Part shown: piece by piece, positions 17,148 to 24,930 of the stretch
Position numbering within the stretch: position 1 is the stretch's first letter
Layout: each line of letters opens with the position of its first letter
Made by a program: the position numbers and the translations under genes
NCBI RefSeq assembly: GCF_023898865.1
Contig: NZ_JAGSOV010000028.1
Coordinates: 1 to 64,000, forward strand
Reading direction: 5' to 3'
Length of the DNA: 64,000 bases
Source: Pseudonocardia humida
GTDB taxonomy: Bacteria > Actinomycetota > Actinomycetes > Mycobacteriales > Pseudonocardiaceae
Notes under the pieces: generated by a model
The model's database searches: none
What the model was told of the DNA's origin: nothing
The model's input: only the letters and a program-made list of their open reading frames with translations

Positions 17148-17770
17148 CCGGGCAGGCCGCCGCGCCGCCCGGGGTGCGGGTGCACCCGAAGGGGCTGTGC
17201 GAGAGCGACACCGTCGGCGAGGGCACCCGGGTGTGGGCCTTCGCGCACGTCATGCCCGGGGCACGGGTCGGGCGCGACTGCAATATCTGCGACTGCGCCT
17301 ACGTCGAGGACGGCGCCGTGCTCGGCGACCGGGTCACGGTGAAGAACGCCACGCTCGTGTTCAGCGGCGTGACCTGCGAGGACGAGGTGTTCCTCGGCCC
17401 CAACGTGCTGTTCACCAACGACCTGCGCCCGCGCGCGGCGATCCGCCGCCCGGCCGAGGAGCTGCTGGCCACGACCGTGCGCCGGGGGGCGACGCTCGGC
17501 GCGGGCGCGGTCGTGGTGTGCGGCACCGAGATCGGCGAGAGCGCGTTCGTCGCCGCGGGCGCGGTCGTCACCCGCGACGTCCCGGCGCACGCCCTCATGG
17601 TCGGCAACCCCGCGCGGCAGAAGGGCTGGGTCTGCGCCTGCGGGGAGCGCCTGGCCGACACCGGGGACGGCGCCTTCCGCTGCCCCGACTGCGACAGCCG
17701 CTACACCCTGGCCGAGACCGGCCTCACCGCGAGCCCCGCCCCCGTCGGCACCGAGAGGACCACCTCATGA
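17144..17770 (+). CDS. Left-handed beta-helix N-acetyltransferase with C-terminal zinc ribbon (WbpD-like)
   Basis: 208-aa trimeric hexapeptide-repeat enzyme that acetylates the amino sugar from acetyl-CoA. Isoleucine-patch repeats run from VRVHPKGLCESDTVGEG to SAFVAAGAVVTRDVPAHALMVGNPA (residues ~10-155). A ~35-residue extension with CACGE and CPDC forms a likely four-cysteine zinc ribbon before a disordered end. ATG 17144 overlaps the aminotransferase stop (ATGA), and its own stop overlaps the epimerase ATG. The zinc ribbon is an addition to the minimal WbpD fold and could bind a partner enzyme. Confidence 0.85.
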   Translation: MTGQAAAPPGVRVHPKGLCESDTVGEGTRVWAFAHVMPGARVGRDCNICDCAYVEDGAVLGDRVTVKNATLVFSGVTCEDEVFLGPNVLFTNDLRPRAAIRRPAEELLATTVRRGATLGAGAVVVCGTEIGESAFVAAGAVVTRDVPAHALMVGNPARQKGWVCACGERLADTGDGAFRCPDCDSRYTLAETGLTASPAPVGTERTTS

Positions 17771-18762
17771 GCACGACCGGAACCCCCCTCGTCGTCGGCG
17801 GCGCGGGCTTCATCGGCTCGGCGCTCGTGCGCCACCTCGCCGCCCAGGGCCCCGTGCGGGTGCTCGACGACCTGTCGACCGGCCGCGCCGAGAACATCGA
17901 CGGCGTGGACGGCGTCGAGTTCGTGCGCGGCTCGCTGCTCGACGACGACGTCGCCCGTGCCGCCATGCGCGGCGCCTCGACCGTGTTCCACCTGGCCACG
18001 CTCGGCGTGCGGCACTCGATCCACGACCCGGTGGCCAACCACGAGGTCAACGCGACCGGCACGCTGCGGCTGCTGGAGATCGCCCGTGAGCTGGGCACCG
18101 AGCGGTTCGTCTACGTCAGCACGAGCGAGGTCTACGGCACCGCCGAGACCGTCCCGATGGACGAGGACCACCCGACCCGCCCGCACACCGTCTACGGCGG
18201 GGCGAAGCTCGCCGGCGAGGCCTACACCCGGGCCTACCACACCACCTACGGCCTGCCGACCGTGGTGATCCGCCCGTTCAACGCCTACGGCCCGCGCTCG
18301 CACCACGAGGGCGACAGCGGCGAGGTCATCCCCAAGTTCATCGTGCGGGCCAGGAACGGCCTCGCCCCGCTGATCTTCGGGGACGGCAGGCAGACCCGCG
18401 ACTTCACCTACGTCGACGACAGTGCGCGGGGCATCGCCGCGGCCGGCTCGGCGCCGGAGGCCGTGGGACGCACGATCAACGTGGGCAGCGGGCGCGAGAT
18501 CACGGTGCGGGAGCTGGCCGAGCTGGTGACCGCGGCGGCCGGGCGCCCCGACCTGGCGCCGGAGTACCACCCCGACCGCCCCGGCGACGTGCGCAGGCTG
18601 TTCAGCGACTCCGCCCTCGCCGCCGACGTGCTCGGCTGGAAGCCGGAGGTGTCGCTGCGCGAGGGCATCGCCCGGCTGCTGGAGTGGCACGACTCACAGG
18701 GCACCGACTGGGCGGCCGCGCTGTCCGAGGACGTCTCCTACAACTGGAAGCCGCGCGGCTGA
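17767..18762 (+). CDS. NAD-dependent sugar epimerase/dehydratase (extended SDR)
   Basis: 331-aa extended short-chain dehydrogenase/reductase. The NAD-binding glycine motif GGAGFIGS lies at residues ~9-16, the active-site Tyr-Lys is in YGGAKLAGE, and the usual upstream Ser is in VYVSTSEVYG. RPFNAYGPR is typical of UDP-sugar 4-epimerases and UDP-glucuronate decarboxylases. It is translationally coupled to the acetyltransferase through ATGA. It likely converts a UDP-hexose or uronic acid feeding the same repeat unit; whether it epimerises, dehydrates or decarboxylates is not decidable here. Confidence 0.88.
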   Translation: MSTTGTPLVVGGAGFIGSALVRHLAAQGPVRVLDDLSTGRAENIDGVDGVEFVRGSLLDDDVARAAMRGASTVFHLATLGVRHSIHDPVANHEVNATGTLRLLEIARELGTERFVYVSTSEVYGTAETVPMDEDHPTRPHTVYGGAKLAGEAYTRAYHTTYGLPTVVIRPFNAYGPRSHHEGDSGEVIPKFIVRARNGLAPLIFGDGRQTRDFTYVDDSARGIAAAGSAPEAVGRTINVGSGREITVRELAELVTAAAGRPDLAPEYHPDRPGDVRRLFSDSALAADVLGWKPEVSLREGIARLLEWHDSQGTDWAAALSEDVSYNWKPRG

Positions 18763-18814
18763 GGCCATCGCTCCCGCGGCCCGCCGGGTCGCTCCCGCGG
18801 GCCGATCGCGGTGG

Positions 18815-18839
18815 CCCGGACCGGGTTCACCGGTCCGGG
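18815..18839 (+). terminator. Hairpin after the amino-sugar operon
   Basis: CCCGGACCGG (18815-18824), a 5-nt loop and CCGGTCCGGG (18830-18839) form a perfect 10-bp stem 52 bp past the epimerase stop. No T-run follows. Probable I-shaped terminator. Confidence 0.65.
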
Positions 18840-18925
18840 ACACCGCTCGTCACGATCGGATGACCGCTCGGTGGCGATCACCCCAACTCCGCTACGGGCG
18901 GTCGAGGGGCGCTGTCAGCCGTCGA

Positions 18926-18931
18926 TAGACT
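18926..18931 (+). promoter_or_regulatory. -10 box TAGACT (leaderless type)
   Basis: TAGACT lies seven bases before GTG 18939, the spacing expected when transcription starts on the start codon. I see no clear -35. It would drive the small frame at 18939 and the flippase at 19019. Confidence 0.5.
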
Positions 18932-18938
18932 GCGCCGC

Positions 18939-19022
18939 GTGTTGACCCGAGCCTGGCCTTCCGACCCGGGCGCCCCGACGACCCGCACCCCCGGCACGCG
19001 GGAGCGGGTGCTCGGCCGGTGA
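18939..19022 (+). CDS. Possible leaderless leader peptide (27 aa) before flippase 2
   Basis: GTG 18939 sits seven bases after TAGACT and opens a 27-codon frame (VLTRAWPSDPGAPTT... ending RVLGR) with about 25 of 27 third positions G or C. Its TGA overlaps the flippase GTG in a GTGA tetranucleotide. The arrangement is that of a leader peptide that delivers ribosomes to the flippase start by coupling. The peptide resembles nothing I recognise. It may be purely regulatory, or a chance frame. Confidence 0.35.
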   Translation: MLTRAWPSDPGAPTTRTPGTRERVLGR

Positions 19023-20554
19023 GTCGCCCCGGTTCGCCGGGTCACTCCCCGGCCACACCGGTTCCGCAGCGGATGGGCGATGGCCTCGACGACGAGAGCC
19101 AGTTCCTGACCCAGCGCCTGCCCAGGGTGCTCGCCACGGAACCGACCATGCCCCCGAAACCCACCCGGCCCGCGACGCCGGCCGGGTCCACGGAGCCGTC
19201 CGCGCCGCCGGAGCCCGATCGCCCCGCGGCGCCCGACGCGTCCGGCAAGGCCGCGCTCTCCGACGGCCTGGCCCTGTCGGTCAGCGGGGCCGTCGGCTCG
19301 GTGGCCGGCCTGGTCAGCTGGCTGATCGCGGCGCGGATGATGCCCCAGGAGTCGGTGGGCTACGCCACGGCGTTCGTCTCGGCGTTCCTGCTCGTGGCCG
19401 GCACGGCCCAGCTCAACCTCGACGCCGGCAACATGATCTGGCTGCCGAAGTCGGGGCGGCGGGCGACGACGCTGTTCTGGCGCAGCCACGCGGTGATCGT
19501 GCCCGCGTGCGTGGTGGTCGGCCTGATCTACGTGTGGTTCGTGCCGTCGCTGGCCGAGACCGGGTCCGGCCCCGACTGGCCGGTGTGGGTCGGCGTCGCG
19601 CTGTTCGTGCTGGCCGCGGCGGGGTGGGGGCTGTGGGGCCTGCACGACTACACCCTCGTCGTGGTGGGCAAGCCGTGGTGGGCGCCGGGGCGCAGCATCG
19701 CCTTCGCGGTGGTGCGCATCGGGTTGCTGCTGGCGCTGGGCGTCAGCCTGGGCCCGCTGGGCGTGGTGCTGTCGTGGGTGATCCCGATCGTGATCTGGGC
19801 CGTGGGCAGCGCGGTGGTGGCCGGCTACCTCACCCGCCGGTTCTCCCGGATCACCGACGAGGGCTGGCTGCCCACGCGCCCGGAGGTCATCGGGTTCCTG
19901 GCGCCGACCACGATCGCGCACTGGGGAACGGTCCTGCTGTTCAACCAGGTCACCGTGATCGTGATCCAGCGGTTCGGGCCGGCCGCCGGGGCGGCGTTCT
20001 TCATGGCGTGGCAGGCGGTCATGGTGATCGACATCGCCGCGCAGCGGTTCATGCAGTCGCTGTCCGCGCAACTCGCGCGCGACCCGGACAACGCCCGCGA
20101 GCACATCGCGGCGTCCCGCAAGCGGCTGTTCGTGATCTTCCTGCCGATGGTCGTGGTGGGCATCCTGCTCGCCGACCTCGGGCTGCAGATCTTCGGCCCG
20201 GGCTACGCCGAGGCCGGCGACGTGCTGCGCCTGCTGCTGATCGGGATGATCCCGCGGCTGCTGATCGCCCACGAGCTGGGCGTGCTGCAGGCCCTGAACG
20301 AGGGCATGGCGTTCGCCCGGCTGCAGTTGGCCAGCACGCTGCTGGTCATCGCGGTCGTGGTGTTCGTGCCGATCACCGCGGCCGACCCGGCCGCGGGCTT
20401 CCAGGTCACCGAGCTGTGGCCGCTGGCCATCGGCTACACCGCCGCCCAGCTGGCCTGCGCGGCGGTGGTGCTGGTCGTGGCGCGGCGCAGGCGCCGCCAC
20501 GACGGGGCGCGGACCGCGCCCGGGGCGGCGGCGCAGCGCTCGGCCGTCGGATGA
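19019..20554 (+). CDS. Polysaccharide flippase (MOP/Wzx-like), rightward
   Basis: 511-aa membrane protein of the MOP superfamily. A ~75-residue Pro/Ala-rich cytoplasmic N-terminus precedes about fourteen helices; the first reads GLALSVSGAVGSVAGLVSWLIAARMM, the typical Wzx start in which the first helix pair faces a substrate channel. A short Arg-rich tail ends the protein. It is a second flippase in the same locus but only distantly similar to the leftward one. GTG 19019 overlaps a 27-codon leader frame; ATG 19149 is an alternative that would shorten the disordered N-terminus. It may export a different lipid-linked chain, or the same unit under other conditions. Confidence 0.85.
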   Translation: MSRPGSPGHSPATPVPQRMGDGLDDESQFLTQRLPRVLATEPTMPPKPTRPATPAGSTEPSAPPEPDRPAAPDASGKAALSDGLALSVSGAVGSVAGLVSWLIAARMMPQESVGYATAFVSAFLLVAGTAQLNLDAGNMIWLPKSGRRATTLFWRSHAVIVPACVVVGLIYVWFVPSLAETGSGPDWPVWVGVALFVLAAAGWGLWGLHDYTLVVVGKPWWAPGRSIAFAVVRIGLLLALGVSLGPLGVVLSWVIPIVIWAVGSAVVAGYLTRRFSRITDEGWLPTRPEVIGFLAPTTIAHWGTVLLFNQVTVIVIQRFGPAAGAAFFMAWQAVMVIDIAAQRFMQSLSAQLARDPDNAREHIAASRKRLFVIFLPMVVVGILLADLGLQIFGPGYAEAGDVLRLLLIGMIPRLLIAHELGVLQALNEGMAFARLQLASTLLVIAVVVFVPITAADPAAGFQVTELWPLAIGYTAAQLACAAVVLVVARRRRRHDGARTAPGAAAQRSAVG

Positions 20555-20614
20555 GACCGGCCGCACACCGCGGCGCAGGGCGCGTCGCGAGGTCGGCTGC
20601 CGCATGATGTCGGG

Positions 20615-21778
20615 GTGCCGCCAACGCTGGAGCTGATGCCACCGCCGGTCGACCTGCCGCCGCGGGCCGCGGAGCTGCGCGCCCAGGTGCGCGCGTTCCT
20701 CGCCGAGGAGCGCGCCGCGGGCTCGTGGGTACCGCGTTCGGACGTCTGGCTCTCGGGCTGGGACGAGCGGTTCACCCGGGAGCTGGGCCAGCGCGGCTGG
20801 CTGGGCATGACCCTGCCGCCCGAGTACGGCGGCGCCGGGGCCTCCCCGCTGGACCGCTACGTCGTCACCGAGGAGCTGCTGGCCGCCGGGGCGCCGGTCG
20901 CCGCGCACTGGGTCGCCGACCGCCAGATCGGGCCGACGCTGCTGCGCTTCGGCACCGAGGCCCAGCGCCGCAAGTTCCTGCCCGGGATCGCGGCGGGCGA
21001 GGTCTACTTCGGGATCGGGATGAGCGAGCCCGACGCCGGCTCCGACCTGGCGGCCGTGCGGACCAGGGCGGAGCGGGTCGACGGCGGCTGGGAGCTGACC
21101 GGCACCAAGGTCTGGACCTCCGGGGCGCACCGCGCCCACGCGTTCTTCGCGCTGGCCCGCTCCGCGCCCCGCGACGAGTCCGACCGCCACGCCGGGCTGT
21201 CCCAGTTCATCGTCGAGCTCGACTCGCCCGGCGTGCAGATCCGCCCCATCCCGCTGCTCACCGGCGCCCACCACTTCAACGAGGTCGTGTTCGACCGGGT
21301 CTTCGTGCCCGACGAGATGGTGCTCGGCGAGGTCGGCGCGGGCTGGCGGCAGGTCACCAGCGAGCTGGCGTTCGAGCGCAGCGGCCCGGAGCGGTTCCTG
21401 TCGACCTTCCCGTTGCTGGCCGCCCTGGTCGGCGAGCTGGTCGCGGCCGGCGCCACCGGCACCGAGCGCGAGATCGGTTCGCTGGTCTCGCGGCTGTGGA
21501 CGCTGCGCCGGATGTCGTTGGCCATCGCCGGCTCGCTGGCCTCGGGCAACGCCCCCGAGCTGGCCGCCGCGATCGTCAAGGACCTCGGCACCCGCTTCGA
21601 GAACGAGATCATCGACGCGGCCCGGCTGCTGGTGTCGATCCCGCCCGACCCGGGCGCGGAGGGCGGCTACCCGCGGCTGCTGGCCGACGCCGTGCTGCAC
21701 GCCCCGGGGTTCACCCTGCGCGGCGGGACCAACGAGGTGCTGCGCGGCATCGTCGCGCGGGGACTGGGGTTGCGATGA
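20615..21778 (+). CDS. Acyl-CoA dehydrogenase, subunit 1 of a pair
   Basis: 387-aa flavoprotein of the acyl-CoA dehydrogenase family. The N-terminal helical domain reads GWLGMTLPPEYGGAGASPLDRYVVTEELLAAG. The FAD-contacting strand is YFGIGMSEPDAGSDLAAVRT followed by TGTKVWTSGAHRA. The C-terminal domain ends with RGGTNEVLRGIVARGLG, which lines the FAD adenine. GTG 20615 is used, with ATG 20636 possible. The stop overlaps the next acyl-CoA dehydrogenase (ATGA). Such adjacent unequal pairs form alpha2beta2 FadE/ChsE-type enzymes for steroid or branched acyl-CoA side chains in actinomycetes. Confidence 0.9.
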   Translation: MPPTLELMPPPVDLPPRAAELRAQVRAFLAEERAAGSWVPRSDVWLSGWDERFTRELGQRGWLGMTLPPEYGGAGASPLDRYVVTEELLAAGAPVAAHWVADRQIGPTLLRFGTEAQRRKFLPGIAAGEVYFGIGMSEPDAGSDLAAVRTRAERVDGGWELTGTKVWTSGAHRAHAFFALARSAPRDESDRHAGLSQFIVELDSPGVQIRPIPLLTGAHHFNEVVFDRVFVPDEMVLGEVGAGWRQVTSELAFERSGPERFLSTFPLLAALVGELVAAGATGTEREIGSLVSRLWTLRRMSLAIAGSLASGNAPELAAAIVKDLGTRFENEIIDAARLLVSIPPDPGAEGGYPRLLADAVLHAPGFTLRGGTNEVLRGIVARGLGLR

Positions 21779-22815
21779 CCGACACCACCGACACCACCGC
21801 CACGGGCGAGCTCGCCGAGCTGGCCGAGTCGATCTTCGCTGAGGCGTCGGGCACCGGCACGGCGTTCGACGCCGCGCTGTGGAAGACCCTGGAGGGCAGC
21901 GGCCTGGCCCGGCTGACCCTGCCCGAGGCGGCGGGCGGCAGCGAGGGCTCCTTCACCGACGCCGCCGCCGTGCTGACCGCGGCCGGCGCGCACGCCGCGC
22001 GCGTGCCGCTCGCCGAGACCGACCTGCTGGCCGGCTGGCTGCTGCACGAGGCGGGCATCGCGCTGCCCGCCGGCCCGCTGACCGCGGCGACCGGCGACCT
22101 CGACGTCGCCGACACCGCGGGCGGCAGCACCGTGCGCGGCGAGCTGCGCCGCGTGGCCTGGTCGCGGGCGGCGGCCGGCATCGCCGTGCTGACCCCGACG
22201 CGGGTCGTGCTGCTCCGGCCCGAGCACGTGACGATCACCGACGGCGCCAACCTGGCCGAGGAGCCGCGCGACACCGTGCGCGTGGACGGCCCGGCGACCA
22301 CCGCCGAGATCCCGCCGGGCGCCGCCGAGCAGCTCCGGCTGCGCGCCGCGCTCGGCCGCGCCCTGCTGCTGGCCGGGGCGGCCCGCGGAGCGCTCACCGC
22401 CTCGGTCACCTACGCCGGGCAGCGGATCCAGTTCGGCCGCCCGATCGGCAAGCTGCAGGCCGTGCAGCAGCAGCTGGCGCTGGCCGCGGCCGAGGTCGCC
22501 GCGGCATCGGCGGCCGCGTGGGCGGCCGCCGGGGCGGCGAGCGCCGACGGCATGACCGCCCCCTCGACCCGGTTCGCCGTCGCCGCGGCCAAGGCGCGCG
22601 CGGGGGAGGCGGCGGGCGCGGTGGCCCGCATCGCCCACCAGGTGCACGGGGCCATCGGCTTCACCCGCGAGCACGACCTTCGCCTGTCCACCACGCGGCT
22701 GTGGGCCTGGCGCGAGGAGGACGGTTCGGACGCCGAGTGGAACGCCGAGGTCGGGGCCGCGGCGCTGGCCGCCGGCGCGGACGGGCTCTGGCCGCTGGTC
22801 ACCGGGCGGCCGTAG
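21775..22815 (+). CDS. Acyl-CoA dehydrogenase, subunit 2 of a pair
   Basis: 346-aa acyl-CoA-dehydrogenase-like protein with a shortened middle domain and several Ala-rich helices. The C-terminal domain retains YAGQRIQFGRPIGKLQAVQQQLA and HQVHGAIGFTREHDL, the usual FAD/subunit contacts. ATG 21775 overlaps the stop of subunit 1, implying equimolar synthesis. The middle-domain motif SEPDAGSD of subunit 1 is missing, so this partner probably contributes to a heteromeric site and does not act alone. That is family knowledge applied by analogy; the substrate is unknown. Confidence 0.87.
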   Translation: MTDTTDTTATGELAELAESIFAEASGTGTAFDAALWKTLEGSGLARLTLPEAAGGSEGSFTDAAAVLTAAGAHAARVPLAETDLLAGWLLHEAGIALPAGPLTAATGDLDVADTAGGSTVRGELRRVAWSRAAAGIAVLTPTRVVLLRPEHVTITDGANLAEEPRDTVRVDGPATTAEIPPGAAEQLRLRAALGRALLLAGAARGALTASVTYAGQRIQFGRPIGKLQAVQQQLALAAAEVAAASAAAWAAAGAASADGMTAPSTRFAVAAAKARAGEAAGAVARIAHQVHGAIGFTREHDLRLSTTRLWAWREEDGSDAEWNAEVGAAALAAGADGLWPLVTGRP

Positions 22816-22859
22816 GAGCGGTCGTCGGGTCGGCGCCGCGGCGGTAGTGTCCGGCGTCG

Positions 22860-24419
22860 ATGCCCCCCGAAAGCGATCACCCCCAGGTCGACCCCGCGCA
22901 CGACCCGATGCGGACCGCGTCCCCGGTGCCGGTCGGCGTCGGGCGCTACCGGGTGCAGTCCCGGCTGAGCGACGGGGCGATGGGCCAGGTGCTGGTCGGG
23001 ATCGACGAGACCGGGCGCCGGGCCGCGCTGCGGCTGGTCGCCGCCGAGCCCGCCGCCGAGCCCGGCTTCCGCGACCGGTTCCGCCAGGAGCTGCGCGCGG
23101 CGGCGCTGGCGCCCCCGTGGTTCTGCGCGGCCGTGCTCGACGCCGACCCCGAGGGCGACCCGCCCTGGCTGGCCACCGCGTTCGTCGACGGCCCCACGGT
23201 CGGCTCGTTCGTCTCGGTGAACGGCCCGCTGGGCGTGCAGGGCACCACCGCGCTGGCGATGCGGCTGGCCGACGGGCTGGTCGCGCTGCACGCTTCCGGA
23301 CTGGTGCACCGCGACATCACCCCGTCCACCGTTGTGCTGGCCGAGGACGGGCCGCGGCTGCTCGACATGGGCGTCGCCCGGGCCACCGACCCGACCTCGA
23401 TCGCCCGGTACGGCCACCCCACCGGCCACCCGGGCTTCATGGCGCCCGAACTGCTCGCCGGGCGCACCGACACCGGCCCGGCGGGCGACGTGTTCGCCTT
23501 CGCCGCCGTCGTCGGCTACGCCGCCACCGCTCACCCGCCCTTCCCCTCCGCCACCGGCCCGGGGCTCCCCGGCCCGGCTCCCGACGTGCCCCCGGCGGCG
23601 GCGACCGGGCCGATCCGGCGCCCGCCGGTGGGGGAGCCCGAACTGGGGCCGATCCCGGGCCGGTTGCGCGACGTCCTGGCGGCCTGCCTGGCCCCCGACC
23701 CGGCCGCGCGGCCGACGATGGCGCAGGTGCGCGAGCAGTTGGCCGCGGTGGGCAGCGCCGCCGCGCCGACCGTCGACGTCGCCACCCGGCCCGCCCCGGC
23801 CGTGCCCCCGGGTCCGGCCGCCCCGCCGGTGGTCGGCCCGCCGCCCGGATCCGTCCCGCCGCTGGTCGGGCCCCGCACCCGGCGCTGGGTGGCGGTGGCC
23901 GCCGCGGCCGCGATCGGCGCCGCGGTGACCGTGGCCGCCGTGTTCATCCTCGGCGGTGGCGACGGGTCGGACCCGCGGGCGAACGGCCCGACCGGCGCCC
24001 CGACCGCCTCGCCCGCGCCCGTCCCCGCCGACATCGCCACCGTCATCGACGCCGCCGCGGACGACCGCTTCGGCGCCGACTCCGCCCGGTTCGCCACCCC
24101 GAGCGGCAACATCGCGTGCGCCATGTCGGACGACGAGGTCCGCTGCGACGTCGCCGAGCGCAGCTGGGACCTGCCGCCCGAGCCCGACGGCTGCACCGAG
24201 GAGTACGGCGCAGGCGCGGTGGTCTCCGGCGACCGGCCGGGCGAGCTGTCGTGCGCGGCCGGGACCGTGGCCGAGCGGGGCCTGGAGGTCCTCGAGTACG
24301 GCACGGCCGTGCGGCGCGACGGCGTGCTGTGCGCGAGCCGGGAGACCGGCGTGCGCTGCGAGAACGAGGTGACCCGGCACGGGTTCCAGGTCGCCAGGGC
24401 CGCGTACGAGCTGTTCTGA
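22860..24419 (+). CDS. Membrane Ser/Thr pseudokinase with extracellular six-Cys domain
   Basis: ~519-aa protein. An N-terminal Hanks-type kinase fold (residues ~28-295) is followed by a Pro-rich linker, one membrane helix (~342-363) and an outside domain with six cysteines. The catalytic residues are degraded: the VAIK lysine is Arg (R58), and the catalytic loop reads HRDITPST in place of HRDxKPxN, losing Lys and Asn. The metal motif is DMG where DFG is expected, and the glycine loop is SDGAMGQV; HRD Asp and APE remain. It is therefore probably an inactive receptor-like sensor or scaffold. The outer domain begins with FATPSGNIAC, a pattern I associate with secreted actinobacterial proteins. 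TAGTGT lies nine bases before ATG 22860. Confidence 0.8.
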   Translation: MPPESDHPQVDPAHDPMRTASPVPVGVGRYRVQSRLSDGAMGQVLVGIDETGRRAALRLVAAEPAAEPGFRDRFRQELRAAALAPPWFCAAVLDADPEGDPPWLATAFVDGPTVGSFVSVNGPLGVQGTTALAMRLADGLVALHASGLVHRDITPSTVVLAEDGPRLLDMGVARATDPTSIARYGHPTGHPGFMAPELLAGRTDTGPAGDVFAFAAVVGYAATAHPPFPSATGPGLPGPAPDVPPAAATGPIRRPPVGEPELGPIPGRLRDVLAACLAPDPAARPTMAQVREQLAAVGSAAAPTVDVATRPAPAVPPGPAAPPVVGPPPGSVPPLVGPRTRRWVAVAAAAAIGAAVTVAAVFILGGGDGSDPRANGPTGAPTASPAPVPADIATVIDAAADDRFGADSARFATPSGNIACAMSDDEVRCDVAERSWDLPPEPDGCTEEYGAGAVVSGDRPGELSCAAGTVAERGLEVLEYGTAVRRDGVLCASRETGVRCENEVTRHGFQVARAAYELF

Positions 24420-24437
24420 GCCCCGTACGGGCCAGGG

Positions 24438-24917
24438 CTAGGAGGCGGGCTGCCGGCGGGCCGCGCCCGACTTGCGGAAGTCCCAGCTGGTCACCTTCTC
24501 CGGCACCAGCTTCAGCCACGCGTGCCGCCCGTCGTGCACCATCGTGCCGCCGCCCATGTAGCGCTCGGCCATAGCCCGCTCGGGGCCCTCCAGCTCGGGC
24601 ACCGGCTCCCCGGTCCGCGGCACCTCCCCGACCACCTCGACATTCCCGCGCAGCTCCACGCCGCGCAGCTCGGCGTAGTCCTCCCCGGCGTCGACCACCA
24701 CCGCGACGCGCGGATCGCCCTGCAGGTCGGTCCAGCGCTGGCTGCGCGAGAGTGAGGTGAGCCAGAGGGCGCCGCCGTGCCATACGTACCAGAGCGGGGT
24801 GTTGTGCGGGCCGTTCATGCCGACCGTGGCGACCCGGCAGGTGCGCTGCTCGGCGAGGAAGGCGTCGACCTCGTCGGGGGTCATGGCGATGGCGCGGGCG
24901 CGTCGTTGCTGCTTCAC
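24438..24917 (-). CDS. Pyridoxamine-phosphate-oxidase-like flavin/F420 protein
   Basis: 159-aa split-beta-barrel protein of the PNPOx/F420-dependent reductase superfamily. Typical features are FLAEQRTCRVATVGMNGPHNTPLWYVW near the N-terminus, the strand ALWLTSLSRSQRWTDLQGDPRVAVVVD, and a C-terminal WLKLVPEKVTSWDFRKSG. The family binds FMN or F420 and reduces small substrates or biliverdin-like compounds; no substrate can be named here. GTG 24917 is chosen because TAGCGT ends exactly seven bases upstream (leaderless); an earlier GTG at 24926 would lie within that -10 box. It converges on the pseudokinase gene with only 18 bp between stops. Confidence 0.8.
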   Translation of the reverse strand: MKQQRRARAIAMTPDEVDAFLAEQRTCRVATVGMNGPHNTPLWYVWHGGALWLTSLSRSQRWTDLQGDPRVAVVVDAGEDYAELRGVELRGNVEVVGEVPRTGEPVPELEGPERAMAERYMGGGTMVHDGRHAWLKLVPEKVTSWDFRKSGAARRQPAS

Positions 24918-24924
24918 GCCCCGC

Positions 24925-24930
24925 ACGCTA
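24925..24930 (-). promoter_or_regulatory. -10 box TAGCGT of the PNPOx-like gene
   Basis: Reads TAGCGT on the minus strand, seven bases before GTG 24917. The same hexamer is used by the MoxR-like and VWA genes. Confidence 0.5.
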
